NCBI RefSeq assembly: GCF_051020955.1
Contig: NC_135018.1
Span: forward strand, 4,874,814 to 4,938,813
Length of the DNA stretch: 64,000 nucleotides
Source: Megalopta genalis
Taxonomy: Eukaryota > Arthropoda > Insecta > Hymenoptera > Halictidae
Reading direction: 5' to 3'
Every line of letters starts with the position of its first letter. Position 1 is the first letter of the stretch. The notes under the pieces are model-generated. The model saw nothing but the letters and a program-made list of their open reading frames with translations. It did not search any database and was not told where the DNA came from. The position numbers and the translations under genes are program-made. Shown one piece after another: positions 49,632 through 62,600 of the stretch.

Positions 49632-50429
49632 CTCCTATTACCTTTACCTTTTGTAGTTGACAAAGAATACATCTGTCAGCAGAGAAAAATAATTTTGAGC
49701 CAGTAGGAAGATTAAAAAATAAAATCTATGTACACAAAATTTTTGACTTGCAATTATAAATATTTTAGTAAGCGCATAGCTTCAATTATTAGTAACATGC
49801 AAAATAAATTTTTTGGTAGAAAGATATAATGCATTCATTTTATAATATTTTAAACTTATCACGTCATCTTGCACTCTTTTATCTAGTGTGAAATTAATTA
49901 ACAGATTTACATTCTTCAAAAGATATATACTTATATAAATGTAAATACTTTTTTTGTATAAATACTCACATAAAAAATTGTGAACCGTTTGTATCTCTGC
50001 CACGATTCGCCATTGATAGCAGAAATGATTTATTATGTTTTATAATAAAATTTTCATCTGAAAAATATTATTTTAATTAATTTATACATTGTTCTTTATA
50101 AGATAATCTCTATCAATGCTTTTAACCGAATCAGTGTTTATAAATTTACCTGCAAATGTTCCACCATAAATTGATTCACCACCTGTTCCATTACCTACTG
50201 AAAAATCACCGCCCTGAATCATAAAATCCTTTACTACTCTATGAAAAACAATTCCTTTATAATTCAATGGTTTATTAGTTGTTTTTCCAAGTCCTTTTTC
50301 TCCAGTACATAAAGCACGAAAATTTTCACATGTTACAGGACACATATCAGCAAACAATTCAAACACTATTCTACCCATTGGGAGACCGCCCACTTCTATG
50401 TCAAAAAATACTCGTGGATTGACATTCAT
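46935..50429 (-). CDS. SR-type nuclear cyclophilin (PPIG/NKTR/Moca-cyp class), 557 aa
   Basis: A peptidyl-prolyl cis-trans isomerase, expected in nuclear speckles acting with splicing factors and the RNA polymerase II tail. Eight coding exons stay in phase: 50150-50429, 49970-50057, 49133-49162 (30 bp), 48903-49048, 48733-48826, 48406-48658, 48177-48272, 46935-47621. The cyclophilin domain is residues 1-181, with FHRVVKDFMIQGGDF (62-76; catalytic Arg64) and GSQFFITTQPAPHLDN. His130 stands where cyclophilin A has its cyclosporin-binding Trp, as is usual in large cyclophilins. A Lys/Ser-rich linker follows, then the class-specific GRVFKGRGIFRYHTPSRSRS and TPPHWKQ block (about 280-315), a coiled-coil-like EKERLKKEEETKKREADR, and an Arg/Ser/Asp-rich tail. 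A splice acceptor at 50452-50453 implies an upstream noncoding exon. PPIG and NKTR are not separable here. Confidence 0.92.
49567..49626. repeat. (TA)n microsatellite in a cyclophilin intron
   Basis: Interrupted TA repeats in the intron between coding exons 2 and 3 of the cyclophilin gene. Confidence 0.9.
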
Positions 50430-50452
50430 TATGGCTGTACTATTTTATATTC

Positions 50453-52599
50453 CTGAAAGTACAAAAAATTACAAAAAATTAAAAATTATTCATACACTTA
50501 AAAGTTATTCTGTATAAATTAGATGTGCTGTATGAATTCTTATCACATGCATACATTGAATATATATCACTAGATAATATTACAGATAGAAAGAAAAAAT
50601 TGTACTATTTCTTATGTCTTTGTGAACAATAATATAAAATGCATTAAAAAGTACATTTATTTCCAAAAATAGAAAATGTTACCGATATAAGCAACAGAAA
50701 CACGCGTGAAATCCAGAGGTGAAATTTCTGGAGTAAGGTTAGGATTGCTCAATCCAACCGCTCCGCTTACTTAATGAACTGTGAACTCATTAATATGTAC
50801 ACTACACATATATCATTTTCTCCTCCCTTAGTGTACGTTTGTTGTATCAATACGTAAATATCAACAACATATAACCGTAGTAATGAAATATATAGTCAAT
50901 TGCGAAGGTAATCACTCAGTGCCATATTGTTGAATCCATGATAGTATTGTTAATATACAAGGTGTTTCATAAGTCGTTATATGAATTGACTCATCGTAGC
51001 CGTAACAGAATCAACGCGAAGCTCAAAGAATTCGTTAACCAATCAGAACGAAGATAAAATAGTTCTTAAGAGTTTATCCTTTTTTCATATATGCAATTAT
51101 TAGTTGCATTGTATGTACGTATATGTATTTGACAAAATTTATCAATTTTATAATATTTTAGCGTCCTTACTAGAAGTAGCGAAAAAAAGTATATTAATGC
51201 AATATTATATAATATTGACACAATCCTCATTTGTTACCGTTACCAATGCACTTTTTTCTTCTACATATAATAATATGTACCTAAGTTCTGGAAGACTCTC
51301 TGGCCGCAGCACGCACCGTTAACAAGAATAGGAGTAGAAATTTCTTTGCTCTGATTGGCTAGCGATTCAATGCTAAGACAAGATTCATTCCGGATTAGAT
51401 ACGCAATAAAATGGCGAGGATACAAGCACTTGCTTAGAGAGGAAGAAAAACGTGTAGGTATTGGAGCTTGGAACTAGTCATGTATACGTACATTTTGTTG
51501 GACTAGTAGAAATGAATTCAAAATTTATGTACATACACACTCCATATTTATAGCAACCGATCACTTCGTAATATATAAAGAAGCGAAATACAAAACTCTT
51601 TTTTAAGAACCAATTTTCAGAAATTTTATATAAATTATCATGTATCGTTTCATTACAAAAAAATAAAAATAATGAATTGTATACGTAATTGGTGGTTACA
51701 TTTAATAATAAAATCATTTAAGATTACCAAAATATTTAAATCGTTTTGAATACCCTACATTATGATTTTTTTGTATGTAATGTAATTTGTATGTATATGT
51801 TATTCAGTATTAAACGAACTAGAAAGTGGTTTTCAATTATGTACTTACATTTTTTAACAAAAACAAGGATACAGAAACAGTTGATTTTGAACAATACAGT
51901 AAGGAGTGATAGTGATGTATTGTATGTACATCTGTATGTGACATATGCTTTATGAGATTTGTTCACATAGTCAGTGGTAAATGTTGTTAAATCCGATGCG
52001 ATACGCATACAAAAGAATGACTCGCTAGTAGAATCAACTACAATTAAACGGACCTAGGATGCCAACAAACTTACAAATGCAAACTCTAACAGAAGCTACT
52101 ACATAATTAATTATACATTTATCGCAGTTGATTAACACAACGAAGTTATTTGTTAACGTGATTAGACATTTTTTTATGCGAGTTGTAATATTAAAGTGGT
52201 TATAAGATTTTGAAGTCTTTATTTACAAAAATATTGTAGTGTTTTATTGATATTATTATTTGTTTTAAACCTTTAGTTTTGTGTTTAAATCTAGTGGCAT
52301 ACGATTTTCATCCCTATTTATATACTTCGTGAAGTACTTACTTTTAAAGGTAAGTTATTACATTGTGTACAACTACATTGTATGTAACTAAAGTTGTTAC
52401 TTGTAAATTACAAATATGACACTAGAGAACTATTGAAAAAGCGTTGCAACTCTTTTTTTGTAAAGAAATATGAGTTTATTTATTATCTGAAAGAGTATTG
52501 AAATTAAGAAAGATGTAGTAGATAAAGTAAATATAGTAATGATCTGATAGAAGTAGGTAAAGATGACGTATACATAATTACATATCTTAAATTTTATAG
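50453..52599. other. Divergent intergenic region, cyclophilin and MOSPD genes
   Basis: The region holds the start areas of two divergently transcribed genes. A noncoding MOSPD exon probably ends at 52349 (AAAG|GTAAGT) and splices to 52600 (TATAG|GTGCAT), 32 bases before the ATG. A TACAAGGTGTTTCATAAGTC string at about 50957 resembles a Tc1-type end, but no partner was found. Confidence 0.5.
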
Positions 52600-52631
52600 G
52601 TGCATGGACTACAAAAAATACAACAAAAATA

Positions 52632-54095
52632 ATGCAGTTCCAATTAGCAGCAACTCCTCGAAAATTACCAGTATTTGTATTTCCCCAAAGTGTTACTTTC
52701 TTCTTGGACGATCAATCTACTCACAAACAAGTTTTAACTTTATATAATCCATATGACTTTCCTGTCAAATTTAAAGGTAAATATTCTATATCTATGAAAA
52801 CTAATAACAAATAGACATATAGAAATGTGGAAATAGACATATTTCCACAATGAAATTCTTACAGAAATTATTACTATTATTACAGTATTATGCACTGCAC
52901 CAAACAAGTATAAAGTTGTTGATCCAGAAGGTACAATCAAAGCAAGGTGCTGTGTTGATATCGTTGTCAGACATATAGCACCTTTAGTAAACAATTGCAA
53001 TGTTATTGATAAATTTAGAATACAAATGCAAGAGCATCCAACTAAGCAGGTAATTTTCAAACAGCAAAAATTTAATAGAAAAGTAACATTTTAATTATAT
53101 TATTAAAATAATATAATTTAAGACACTGGGAATATTAATAGGCTATAGGAAAACGAGATGTTGAAGCTAAACTTCTTCCTGGGACAACAGATACCACTGG
53201 CAGATCTACTCCTGATCCAGAAATGTTTCAACAGCTTCCCATAAATGAAACTATACAGCAACAATCTTATGCACTTCTAGCTCAAAATAAAGCAATTGAT
53301 AGTAAGTCAATATTTTTAGCTGTTAAAAAAACTTAAAACAATTACCCTTCAAAATGTGATTAACAGAGAATAGAAAAGATTTAGTTTATTTGAAAAATGT
53401 TATTGTTTACCATTACAGAATGTAAATCCAACATACCATTAAAATGACCAAAGTTGCAAAATGATTTATTTCAACGAGACATTCAAGATAAATTTACAAA
53501 CACATTTATGCCATTTGATATGATAAATAAAAATTATATTCTTGTGGATGGAGGTTACTATTTTAGTTTCTGAAACTAGCTTTTGGGTTCATATATGCAC
53601 ATGATTATTATTCTGTATGCTCATAATGTCATTCATCTTTAATAGACTGAAAAACTTAGTGTGAAATACACTAGAATCCAAAGTAGAATAAAAGCATGCT
53701 TTTTCTATTATATGTATACAGTATATTATAATTATTATTACTTTTTTGTGTAAGTTTTACTAAGAATGGTATAAAGTAAAATAATATATTGTATAGACAC
53801 AGATTGAACTAGACGTATCTTGACTTAAAAAAGAAATTACACCTATTATTTAATTTTTAGGAGGAACAAATTATGTTGCATTGCTTGCTGGAATCATATG
53901 TATAGCTGGATTACTTCTACCTGCAGAAGGAGATCAGAATAATGTAGTGCCTGATTATCTCCATCTCTCGATAAATTTGAAATTAATATTTTCATTTGTA
54001 CTAGGTAAGTATATGGATACCTCTTACAGTTAAGGATATTAAATATAATTTTTTCTATTACAGGTATGGTTACAATAATTATTTTAAGGCTATAA
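52632..54095 (+). CDS. MOSPD1/3-like MSP-domain ER membrane protein, 214 aa
   Basis: The major-sperm-protein fold of this family sits on the ER surface and binds FFAT/FFNT-type motifs at membrane contact sites. Five coding exons are in phase: 52632-52776, 52886-53049, 53142-53301, 53861-54004 and 54064-54095. Residues 10-103 form the MSP domain (VFVFPQSVTFFLDDQSTHKQ, LTLYNPYDFPVKFKVLCTAP, KARCCVDIVVRH), followed by a polar linker and two C-terminal membrane segments (about 158-175, NYVALLAGIICIAGLLLPA; about 194-214, LKLIFSFVLGMVTIIILRL). The length matches vertebrate MOSPD1 (213 aa) closely, and the two-membrane-span layout separates it from VAP proteins, which have one. Assignment to MOSPD1 rather than MOSPD3 is not resolved. 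AATAAA lies at 54611. Confidence 0.92.
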
Positions 54096-54610
54096 TTCTG
54101 GGATTTATGAAAAGAAACTTTAAACGGTGGTTCAAATCAACTTCATATATAGATTTAGGCATGGGATAAAAAGCACAACTAATGTAAGGTTTTTGATATT
54201 AAGTTTCTCTTTTGATACTGGATATACTTGACTCTAGTCTATAAACAATAAGCTGTCATGTTATATTGTGAATAATGCTAATATTTATTGACATGTGTAA
54301 AATCCTTTATTCTTTTATGACACATAATTACAAATTCTTATACAAATTCGTGCTTCATTACCCTACGTATATTTTATGTACAGAAAATCTGTACATATGC
54401 TAAAGAAATTCTGATAATAGCATCTTTTTCTATAAAAAATGAGATATTTGTATAAAAAATAAACCTCATTTCCGTTGAAATGCTTTTTATATAGAAAAAT
54501 TATGTATAAAATATATGATTGAGATTTAGTTATGCATTCTATAAAAATATGATCTCATGTACAAATGTATAAATATATTGTGTAAAATGAGTTTTGGAAT
54601 TTAAGTATTG

Positions 54611-54616
54611 AATAAA
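54611..54616 (+). promoter_or_regulatory. Poly(A) signal of the MOSPD gene
   Basis: AATAAA about 515 bases after the stop. The opposing 4EHP gene has AATAAA on the minus strand at 54755-54760, so the two convergent transcripts would end within about 150 bases of each other. Confidence 0.55.
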
Positions 54617-55017
54617 AATTTTTGAAACGAGAAAGAAGTTTTCTATTTTTATAATAAAATGCCAGTTATATTAGTATAAAGATCAAGATGAGCAGATGTG
54701 AAAATTATTTATATATATATATATTAGAAATAAGAGTTTTCTTATCAACATGTATTTATTATTTACATAAGTTACAATGGAACATTCGTGAATAAAATGT
54801 GTTTCTGCATAAGATGTCCATTCAAATTTTTTAGTCATAAAATATTTTTCTCCTAAGAAATATCTTCTCACAAGTACCAATTGGCTAAATAAAGAATCAT
54901 ACAAACAGTATGTAACACATCACGTAATATACATCAATATGTTTACAGATAATTAATTCACTAATTTACCTCAGGATCCATCATGAAAAACTCAAACGGT
55001 GTTAGCATCAGACAATA

Positions 55018-56636
55018 TTAAAGCCGATGAACATTTTTTAAACTTTCATTGTGGGTTTTGTACTCCATAGAGGCATTAGCTGGAAGATGTAATACTCTCC
55101 TCAATGTGTCTCTAATACGTGCCGTGGTTGCATAATCAGATGCAGTTCTATTCCATACACATATTATGTCTTCCTGTAAAGAATAATCAAGGATGGTTAA
55201 CGATTTTCCAAGGATAGAGATCTTTCTTGAATGCACCAAAATTCAACTTACTTGATATCTTATAGATACCACAGCTCCACAAATTTCTTCTCCAACCATA
55301 AATTGCTCTCCTAACATAGCTAATATCAAATTTTCCCAACATCTAGATGCTAAACCTTTTTTTAATCTTACTACCCATTTACCTCCTTTCTGATTTGCTT
55401 CATCCTGAAACAAGGGGTACATTATCATAAGAAATAGAAATTTTAAAGAAGAGACTTGATGCATGCTATTTTATAATAGCTATTTATCCCATTGTAATTG
55501 CTTCAAACTAATAACATTTGAATGCTTAATCATTTCAAAATGATGTGGACAGATATCGTGGCTTGGCAGTGACAAAAGACAAATCAGAATGCCTCAGATT
55601 TCTTCTTTTGAAAAAACACTATAAGTATAGTATTCTGAATAGATAGTTTATAGTCATTTTTGATATATGGATATATCATATGTAGTACATATTAGAATAT
55701 ACGTACTTCCCACATTGGTTTTATTCCAACTTTGAAAAGATGAAAATTTGTGGGTGCTGTCAATTCCCATGGCCGGACTAAATGACTATAAAGACTCCAA
55801 AATTGTTCCACACTCGCAAACCTGCCAACCAATTTTAAATTTTGGTCGTAACTTTGTATGCTTGACTGTTTACCAGGACTGCGTTGACTATACCATAATG
55901 CATACGCATATTGTAATTTGTGCTCATTTGGATTAATGTCTATACGAGGCTACAATAAGTATGCACTTTTTAATGTAAATTTTATTAACATCTAAAGGTA
56001 TTTAATAAACAAAGAGGTCATTTTTACTTACTAGTGGATCTTTCTCAGATTTTTGATTATCTTTTGACTGTGTTTGATCATCTCCACTTTGTTCATTAGT
56101 CTTTAACCTGCAAGTACTACTATCATTTATATAACACGTTTTAATGTACCTGCGGCAATTAATATGGATTTTTCTGAACAACTTTACAAAACAAATTAAT
56201 TTATTTCTAACAGCTCGTTTATTTGTTTTATACTTTTAGTAAACATTTTTACCAGATTGCGTTTGAGTAATTGCTTTCAGAACGAAAGATGTTATTCTCA
56301 CACTCATGTGTCAGTCAATTATTTTGAAACAATTAACAAAAATGTAAAAGTAAGAATACGAATTACAATACAAACGTAGAACACTTGATATTTGACAAAT
56401 ACAATTGCATATCCCATGTTTCGTTCTGCAGAATTTTTTTAGAAATACGCTACTAACACTATTAATTAATGTTAAATTGCTAGCTTAAATGAATGTGAAG
56501 TGTAATATATGGCAATTATACTGATCAAAGTCATTGTCCATTTAAAACACATCTAACCTCTATCTAGCCCACAGAAAAAGGCACGATGAAATAAGGAGAA
56601 CGCTAGTTGCACTTACGCCTCGAATTTATTGGACAT
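55018..56636 (-). CDS. EIF4E2: eIF4E-homologous protein 4EHP (eIF4E2), 215 aa
   Basis: A cap-binding protein that competes with eIF4E and represses translation, working with partners of the GIGYF type. Five exons are in phase: 56617-56636, 56032-56107, 55707-55949, 55252-55404 and 55018-55173. A polar N-terminal arm (1-32) precedes the eIF4E fold. Tyr66 in IQSYDQNLKLVG sits where eIF4E has its first cap-stacking Trp, the signature of the 4EHP class, while the second, Trp112 in IKPMWE, is kept. ASVEQFWSLYSHLVRP forms the dorsal helix that binds YxxxxL-phi partners. KGLASRCWENLILAMLGEQF and TTARIRDTLRRVLHLP are also class-typical. The first coding exon is only 20 bp (MSNKFEA). Confidence 0.95.
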
Positions 56637-56943
56637 GTTTCGGGCTGTGATATAATTGTATACAGAATATTAAGTAAATACTATAAACGGTATATATTTC
56701 AATAAATACAAATAAAAATATAAACGCTTCTGGTTCTCTGTTCCCTATTCTCACGTTCTCTCATATGAATGTTTTCGATAAATTGTTGATCTCCCCACCA
56801 CTTTCTTTTTTGTCACTTTGTCATCAGAAATTTTACATTCAAATGTTGGCCATACTAACAACAGGAACTGTAATTATGTATATAGGGTGCCAACATTATC
56901 GATACTTATTGAACATAAAACAGTTTTTGGAAATGAGTATGTA
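56637..56943. other. Upstream region of 4EHP
   Basis: AT-rich sequence that should hold the 4EHP promoter; no TATA box stands out. It ends at the target duplication of the element described next. Confidence 0.4.
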
Positions 56944-57312
56944 CCCAGTAAGCAATTTGTCTTGAATTTGACATGAATCTGATTGTACGACGTTATATCA
57001 AATATCGAGCCATCCGTTTCCGCATTCACACCGGATTTGGCACCAACGTCTTGTCCATGCCAAATACAGGTCAAATCCAGACCAACTTTCATAGCACTGC
57101 CACATCTGCCACATGAGTGCTACCGACCTGCCCTCTTCAAATGGAACGTTTCGCTACAAGATTGCGCCAAAATTGCCATTGAGCGTCTGCTCCCAAATAC
57201 CGAGTCATTTGTTTATAAATACATATCAAATGCGAACCAAAAGCACCACATTGACATAAATTTTCTTGCCAAAAATATACTACCAAATGTTTTACATATT
57301 TGGCCGACTGGG
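56944..57312. mobile_element. 369-bp inverted-repeat element with 6-bp target duplication TATGTA
   Basis: TATGTA occurs at 56938-56943 and again at 57313-57318. The ends read CCCAGTAAGCAATTTG on the left and, from the right, CCCAGTCGGCCAAATATG. The interior is clearly GC-richer than the surrounding DNA. A plus-strand frame crosses it and continues past its right edge, so it is not a gene of the element. No transposase is seen. A 6-bp duplication with CCCAGT ends does not fit piggyBac (TTAA), Tc1/mariner (TA) or hAT (8 bp), so I leave the superfamily open. Confidence 0.65.
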
Positions 57313-57318
57313 TATGTA

Positions 57319-57687
57319 TATAAACAAAGGAAAATCGGAATAAATTTCATATTTTTCTCTGAAAACTAAAAATAAAACTAGAAATAATAAGAGATTAAAA
57401 TCGAAAGATTAAATAAGAACTAGATGCAAAATATAACAAGTATATGTTTCTTCCTAGTTACTCTATTTACTTGATGTACTATATGGATATCAATTATGAA
57501 CACTATATACTTGATAATAAATTTAAAATAATATCTCGTATAAGTACTTGTTAGAATAATATATTTATTATAACATTGTATCACAATAATATACAATATA
57601 AAACATATAAATGCATGTATACTAAAATTATATTGGAACCATTAATAATGTGTACATATATATATAAATATAGTTGATAAAATATTA
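57319..57687. other. AT-rich 3' side of the SRPBCC-like gene
   Basis: Probably the 3' UTR of the minus-strand gene that stops at 57688; a minus-strand AATAAA lies at 57564-57569. Confidence 0.45.
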
Positions 57688-58433
57688 TTAATTCTGAATG
57701 TCAGCCACGGAAAATTCTGCTTTTAATCTTTTTATAATTTCCTCTCGTTGATACATCACTTCTCTATAACACAGTTCCGAAAATACGATCGGACACTCAT
57801 ATTGCACTGTTTCGATACATTTCGTATCGTTAGCTCCATCTCTATCGAATCTGAATTGCGAGATCGATTCCACTGAAACATGAATCAGAATTTTAAATTT
57901 ACGATTTAAAAGTCTGATCAATTCGTTGTTATCAAGTTTGAATTCTAAAAAATTGAACTTACAGCATCCCAATTTAGGGAAAAAGCATGTATGATGTTTC
58001 GAAGTGATTAAATAACCATGATTATCTTGTCGTACGGCATAATGTCCTTGCGCGACATTTCGAATAATTGGTATGTGACTTAAACGTTCGGTATATTCGA
58101 CCGAATATTTCCAATGATCGTAATTACCACTTTCTGCGATTACATTAAACTCTTCTCTAAAGTTAAAAATACTTTTGTTAAGTAATGAGAAACAAATGCA
58201 AATAATTATCAATAATTATATATTGCCTTCACACACATTGTTGGATTTAATTTCTTCATGTTGCTAAAATCAGCTACATATTCCCAAACATGAATTGGAT
58301 TTGAGTTCTGTATAATGCCTTCAAAAATTACTTGAGACTTTTTCTTATATATGAATAGTATATAAAAAACAAACAACATCAATGCTGAATACAACACGTT
58401 TCTGGTTTTCCATCTCAACGGGTTAAGTCCCAT
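57688..58433 (-). CDS. Membrane-anchored SRPBCC/START-like protein, function unknown, 221 aa
   Basis: Two exons, 58237-58433 and 57688-58156, join in phase (ACAAT|GTGTGT donor, TTTAG|AGAAGAG acceptor) to give an Ile-Glu-Glu junction. Residues 1-12 are basic, then a single hydrophobic span (about 13-30, VLYSALMLFVFYILFIY) is followed by a KKK stop. The rest (35-221) starts VIFEGIIQNSNPIHVWEYVADFSN, which resembles the opening strand and helix of SRPBCC/polyketide-cyclase-like lipid-binding folds (NxxPxxVWExVADFxNM), with further beta-rich segments and a C-terminal helix (REEIIKRLKAEF). The topology suggests an anchored domain facing one compartment. Upstream Met at 58487 would add 18 hydrophobic and basic residues. 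The fold is an inference from pattern; I cannot name an orthologue. It is divergent with YME1L. Confidence 0.8.
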
Positions 58434-59688
58434 ATTTAAAATAAAACTAAACTTCTGTTTTGTAGATACAAACAGGAAACTGAACACGTTATTTATACGA
58501 TTTGTACATCCGTCCGAAATCTAAAAGAGTGAACTGATCTGTATCATGTTCCCAACGCAAACAAAAATGTGCCACACTTACTTGTGTAAAAAATTTAAAG
58601 CAAACTGAAGAAAGTGTACTTAAACTTATGGTCGTTTCTAATTCAGATATAATATCAAACTAACCAGGATTTTTGTTTTAATCACCTCAGAGAAAATTTG
58701 TATTTGATACTGGGAACTTCCGCCGATGATAAACTAGAACACAGATACTGTTTTCATTTCAAATATATATACAGTACATAGAGATTAGAGGGTTTCTATT
58801 GCAAAAGCGGCGCATGCACCATCTTCAGTCGATCTTCATAAACTAAAGTTCCTAGAAAGTTTTATATATTTTTGGATTAGAAGAAAACACATATATATTC
58901 AAAAGAACATGTGTGAATAATTTTCGTTGTTAAATGAAATTAATCTGAGTTGTGTGTAATCTGCTATTGCTTCACATTCTAAAATAAGGATATTCATATA
59001 GGTGCTAACTATATAACAGTTCACTACAATACCAGCAAAAGAGTCCTCTATGATTTATGTAGCAACCTAACGAACCTAACACCTTTTTCGGTTCTTACTA
59101 GTGTCATTCAAATCAAAGAATCTATGTGCACAAATTTTTCCCATGTTGGTGCTATTATAAAGTACTATAAACGGAATGTACATACATGTATTTTTGTAGT
59201 ATTAATCGAGTCTGTATGAATCAAGTCGAGTCTGTTGTGATCTATGTTTCAAAATAAGTTCCGCTTTAATATAATTATAACAAACATTACGTAATTACAT
59301 TTTCTTTTAAAATAAATGAAGTACGCACCGAAGTTATGTATCAGTTGCCTTGAAATGTGATTCTAATTTAAGAATCCTTACTACAACACAAAATATGATT
59401 TTACATATCCAATAAAATCTCGAGTTTAAAAAAGAATGTGTTTTCTGAAGATATATTTAACTCAAATTCTATCCAAGTGTCTCAATTGATTTTAAATATT
59501 CGGAAGTTTACAGTAGTGGTCACTTCCGTTACCTTACACATCAAAACTATGTTTCTAACAAGTGATATTAGTTTCATGTAATTTAATAATTTTGGATACA
59601 ATCGAAACAACGCGAGGTTGAATTTCCTATTATTTGAGAAAGTGATCCATATACAATTTGTTTCGTGGGATAAAAGAATTGATATTCA
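58434..59688. other. Divergent intergenic region, SRPBCC-like gene and YME1L
   Basis: AT-rich spacer of about 1.25 kb that should hold promoters for both genes. No element or additional gene is recognised. Confidence 0.5.
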
Positions 59689-62600
59689 ATGTTTTCTTTT
59701 CAATCTCATAATCAGGTTTGTATTATCTATTTATTGTAGTATATATTTAATCACATATGTTTTTAATTGTTATTAACGTTTTGCCATGCAATTAGTATTT
59801 TCTCCAATGTTCGTTTGAGATATGTCTAATGAATATTTTATATTGAAATTTGTATACAAACTGATACAATATAACCTCATTTTATGTTAGTTGTACGAAA
59901 CGATGAAATTCGTTATTATTTCATGTTATCAATATGGTGGCAATTAAGTTTTTATGAATTAACGAGTATTTTATAACATCTGATTATACGATTTTATTTT
60001 TTAGGTGTTGTATCATCTGACGCAATTAACTTCAACTGTTAATCCAAATCCTAAATTATTTCAAGTGAAAGGTAAAAGAGAAAATGAATTTAAAAAGATT
60101 GTGGATGATACTTCATACAATCACTTGGCGAAAGTAAGAAAATTTTACTTATTAATTTATAGTCTATAATAATGTATAATACTGAACATAAATATTAGCA
60201 TAAAGTACATTCTATATATATACATTCATAACTACTGAAATGATTATCTATATCATCACTTTTTTTATAGTTCACTATAGATAACATGTTACATGTCCAC
60301 ATAAAATCCTAACTAAATGAATAAGATAAACAACAAATAATTAATGAAAACGTGTTTTATGTTTATATTATATGTCAATATAAGTATTAATATAATGAAA
60401 ATCTTTATTTAAACATTGTGGTTCATAGAAATGTTATGTTACAGTTATTAAATTAAAAAGACGATATGCTTTTTATATAAAAAGGTCGCTACAAAATATT
60501 AAATTGTAGTTGTGGATTATTTAACAGGTTATTAATGAAAATATACAATAATTTTTTTCAGATATGAAATACTTCTAATCATACAACATGTTTTAGTTAG
60601 CTTATATTCTTTCACTTATTTGTATAGCTTTGATTTTGTATACAGGCATGTTGCAAAGAAAAACGAAAATGCAAAAGATTGTATTAATAATTCCTTCAAC
60701 AGTTATAAGTGAATGTATATGGAATTGTGCATTGTGATGATAATTTTGTTTATTAATAAATTCAATTTTACTGATTCATTATAAAGCTTTATAACATTTA
60801 TATTTTATTTTAGACAGAAAAATGTCATACGGAGATATTATTGGATAAGTTAAATTTACAAAATGTAATTACAACACTTAATACAAAAAAAGCTAATGTT
60901 CGTGTAATGCTACACAAACTTTCGACAAAAATTTGTAAAGAAAATTTAGGAGAAAATAGGTGGAAAACATCTTATGTATCAGGATCAAATTTTACAGAAA
61001 ACAAACATAAGTTTCCCTGTACAGAATTTACAAAACCTATCATTATACCAATTGTATATTTATTGTCACAACAGAACTGTAGTACATCATGTACTTTCTG
61101 TATTAGAAATCCATCTAATTATCATGTACAAATTCGTAGTTTTAAAACAAGACGTAATGTAAATAGAGACTTGAATACAAGACCATCGTTCACAAGCAGG
61201 ATTAGAAAATGGCTTCTTCATTCTTCAAACACGGTAAAACAATGTTTATTTAATAAGTATCTATGAAAGTATCATTTGCAAAAATGAGACAGAAGCATTT
61301 TGTAATTATATTATAACATAGAGTTCATCTGCCCGAATTCAGACATTGGAATCAGATTTTGAAAAAGTAAAAAATATGTTCAGTTCCACTGAATCTTCAG
61401 CAGGGAATCAAGACAAAGTGAAAACTGCTTTTATAGAAGGTTATGAAGCAGGTCTCCAGCGACAGATTCGTGGAAGTTCTATGTGGCCAAAGATGCTGAT
61501 TAATATTATGTCCCTAATCTTCATCGGGTCGTTAGCTTGGTATTTTGGTATGTAAATTAAAGTTCAAGATTTTATATATGTTAAAAGATTTTAAATATTA
61601 TTTCTTTTCTACAAATTCTCATCATTAGTTTACTTTTACACACCAATGTAATAAAATAATGGGTAATACTAAACATCCTAGTTTAAAATTCAGATTTGTG
61701 TACTTGCAGTTTTAAATTTTGTTTCGAAAATTAATGGAGATATACTTGATAAACTTGATATAAACAGGTTTCAGCATATAAACAATTTACCTCTATTATT
61801 TAATGAAACAAAAAACGCGGAATTATGTAACGGTTTGCAGAGCCGTATTTATTGTTGGATCAATTTTCTTTAATTTAAATTGTTGATTTTCTTTTTTTCC
61901 GAATTACGCTTGAAATATTCATGAGATCTTAAAACTAATTGAAGAATATTGCAAGTATAGAATACTGTGTAAGTATTTATATATTTAAATATTTTTAAAA
62001 CCTGCATATAAGAAATTATAAATGCATATTTTAAAAATATCTACATATTCTATATATTTCTTCTGTTACAGTTATCAAATCAGGAGGCGTCTTCCGATTT
62101 ACAATTGGTCAAAGATCTGAAATTAATCCAGAAGCAATTAGTGTGACTTTCAGTGATGTAAAAGGAGTAAGCACTGCAATTAAGTCTAAGATTGTACTGG
62201 TGCACTGCATTACAAAATGTAGTTCATATTTTTGTATTTACATATAATTAGGTTGAAGAAGCCATGGAGGAATTGAGGAATATAGTTGAATTTTTGAAAA
62301 ATCCAGATAAGTTTTCTGCACTTGGTGGAAAATTACCTAAAGGTGTGTTACTAGTAGGACCACCAGGGACAGGAAAAACATTGTTAGCACGAGCTATAGC
62401 TGGTGAAGCTGGAGTGCCATTCTTCCATGCTGCCGGTCCAGAATTTGACGAAATTTTGGTGGGACAAGGTGCACGTAGAGTAAGAGAATTATTCAGTAAG
62501 TATAATGTATATTTACATGTTATATGTATACACACGCAAATATCAAGAATTACTGTATTACTCTTTAATAATATTTTAATTCTAAAGAAAAGACCAATAA

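Noticed and set aside
50955..51500. Tc1-like end TACAAGGTGTTTCATAAGTC
   Set aside because: No inverted partner within about 500 bp and no transposase; one terminus alone is not enough.
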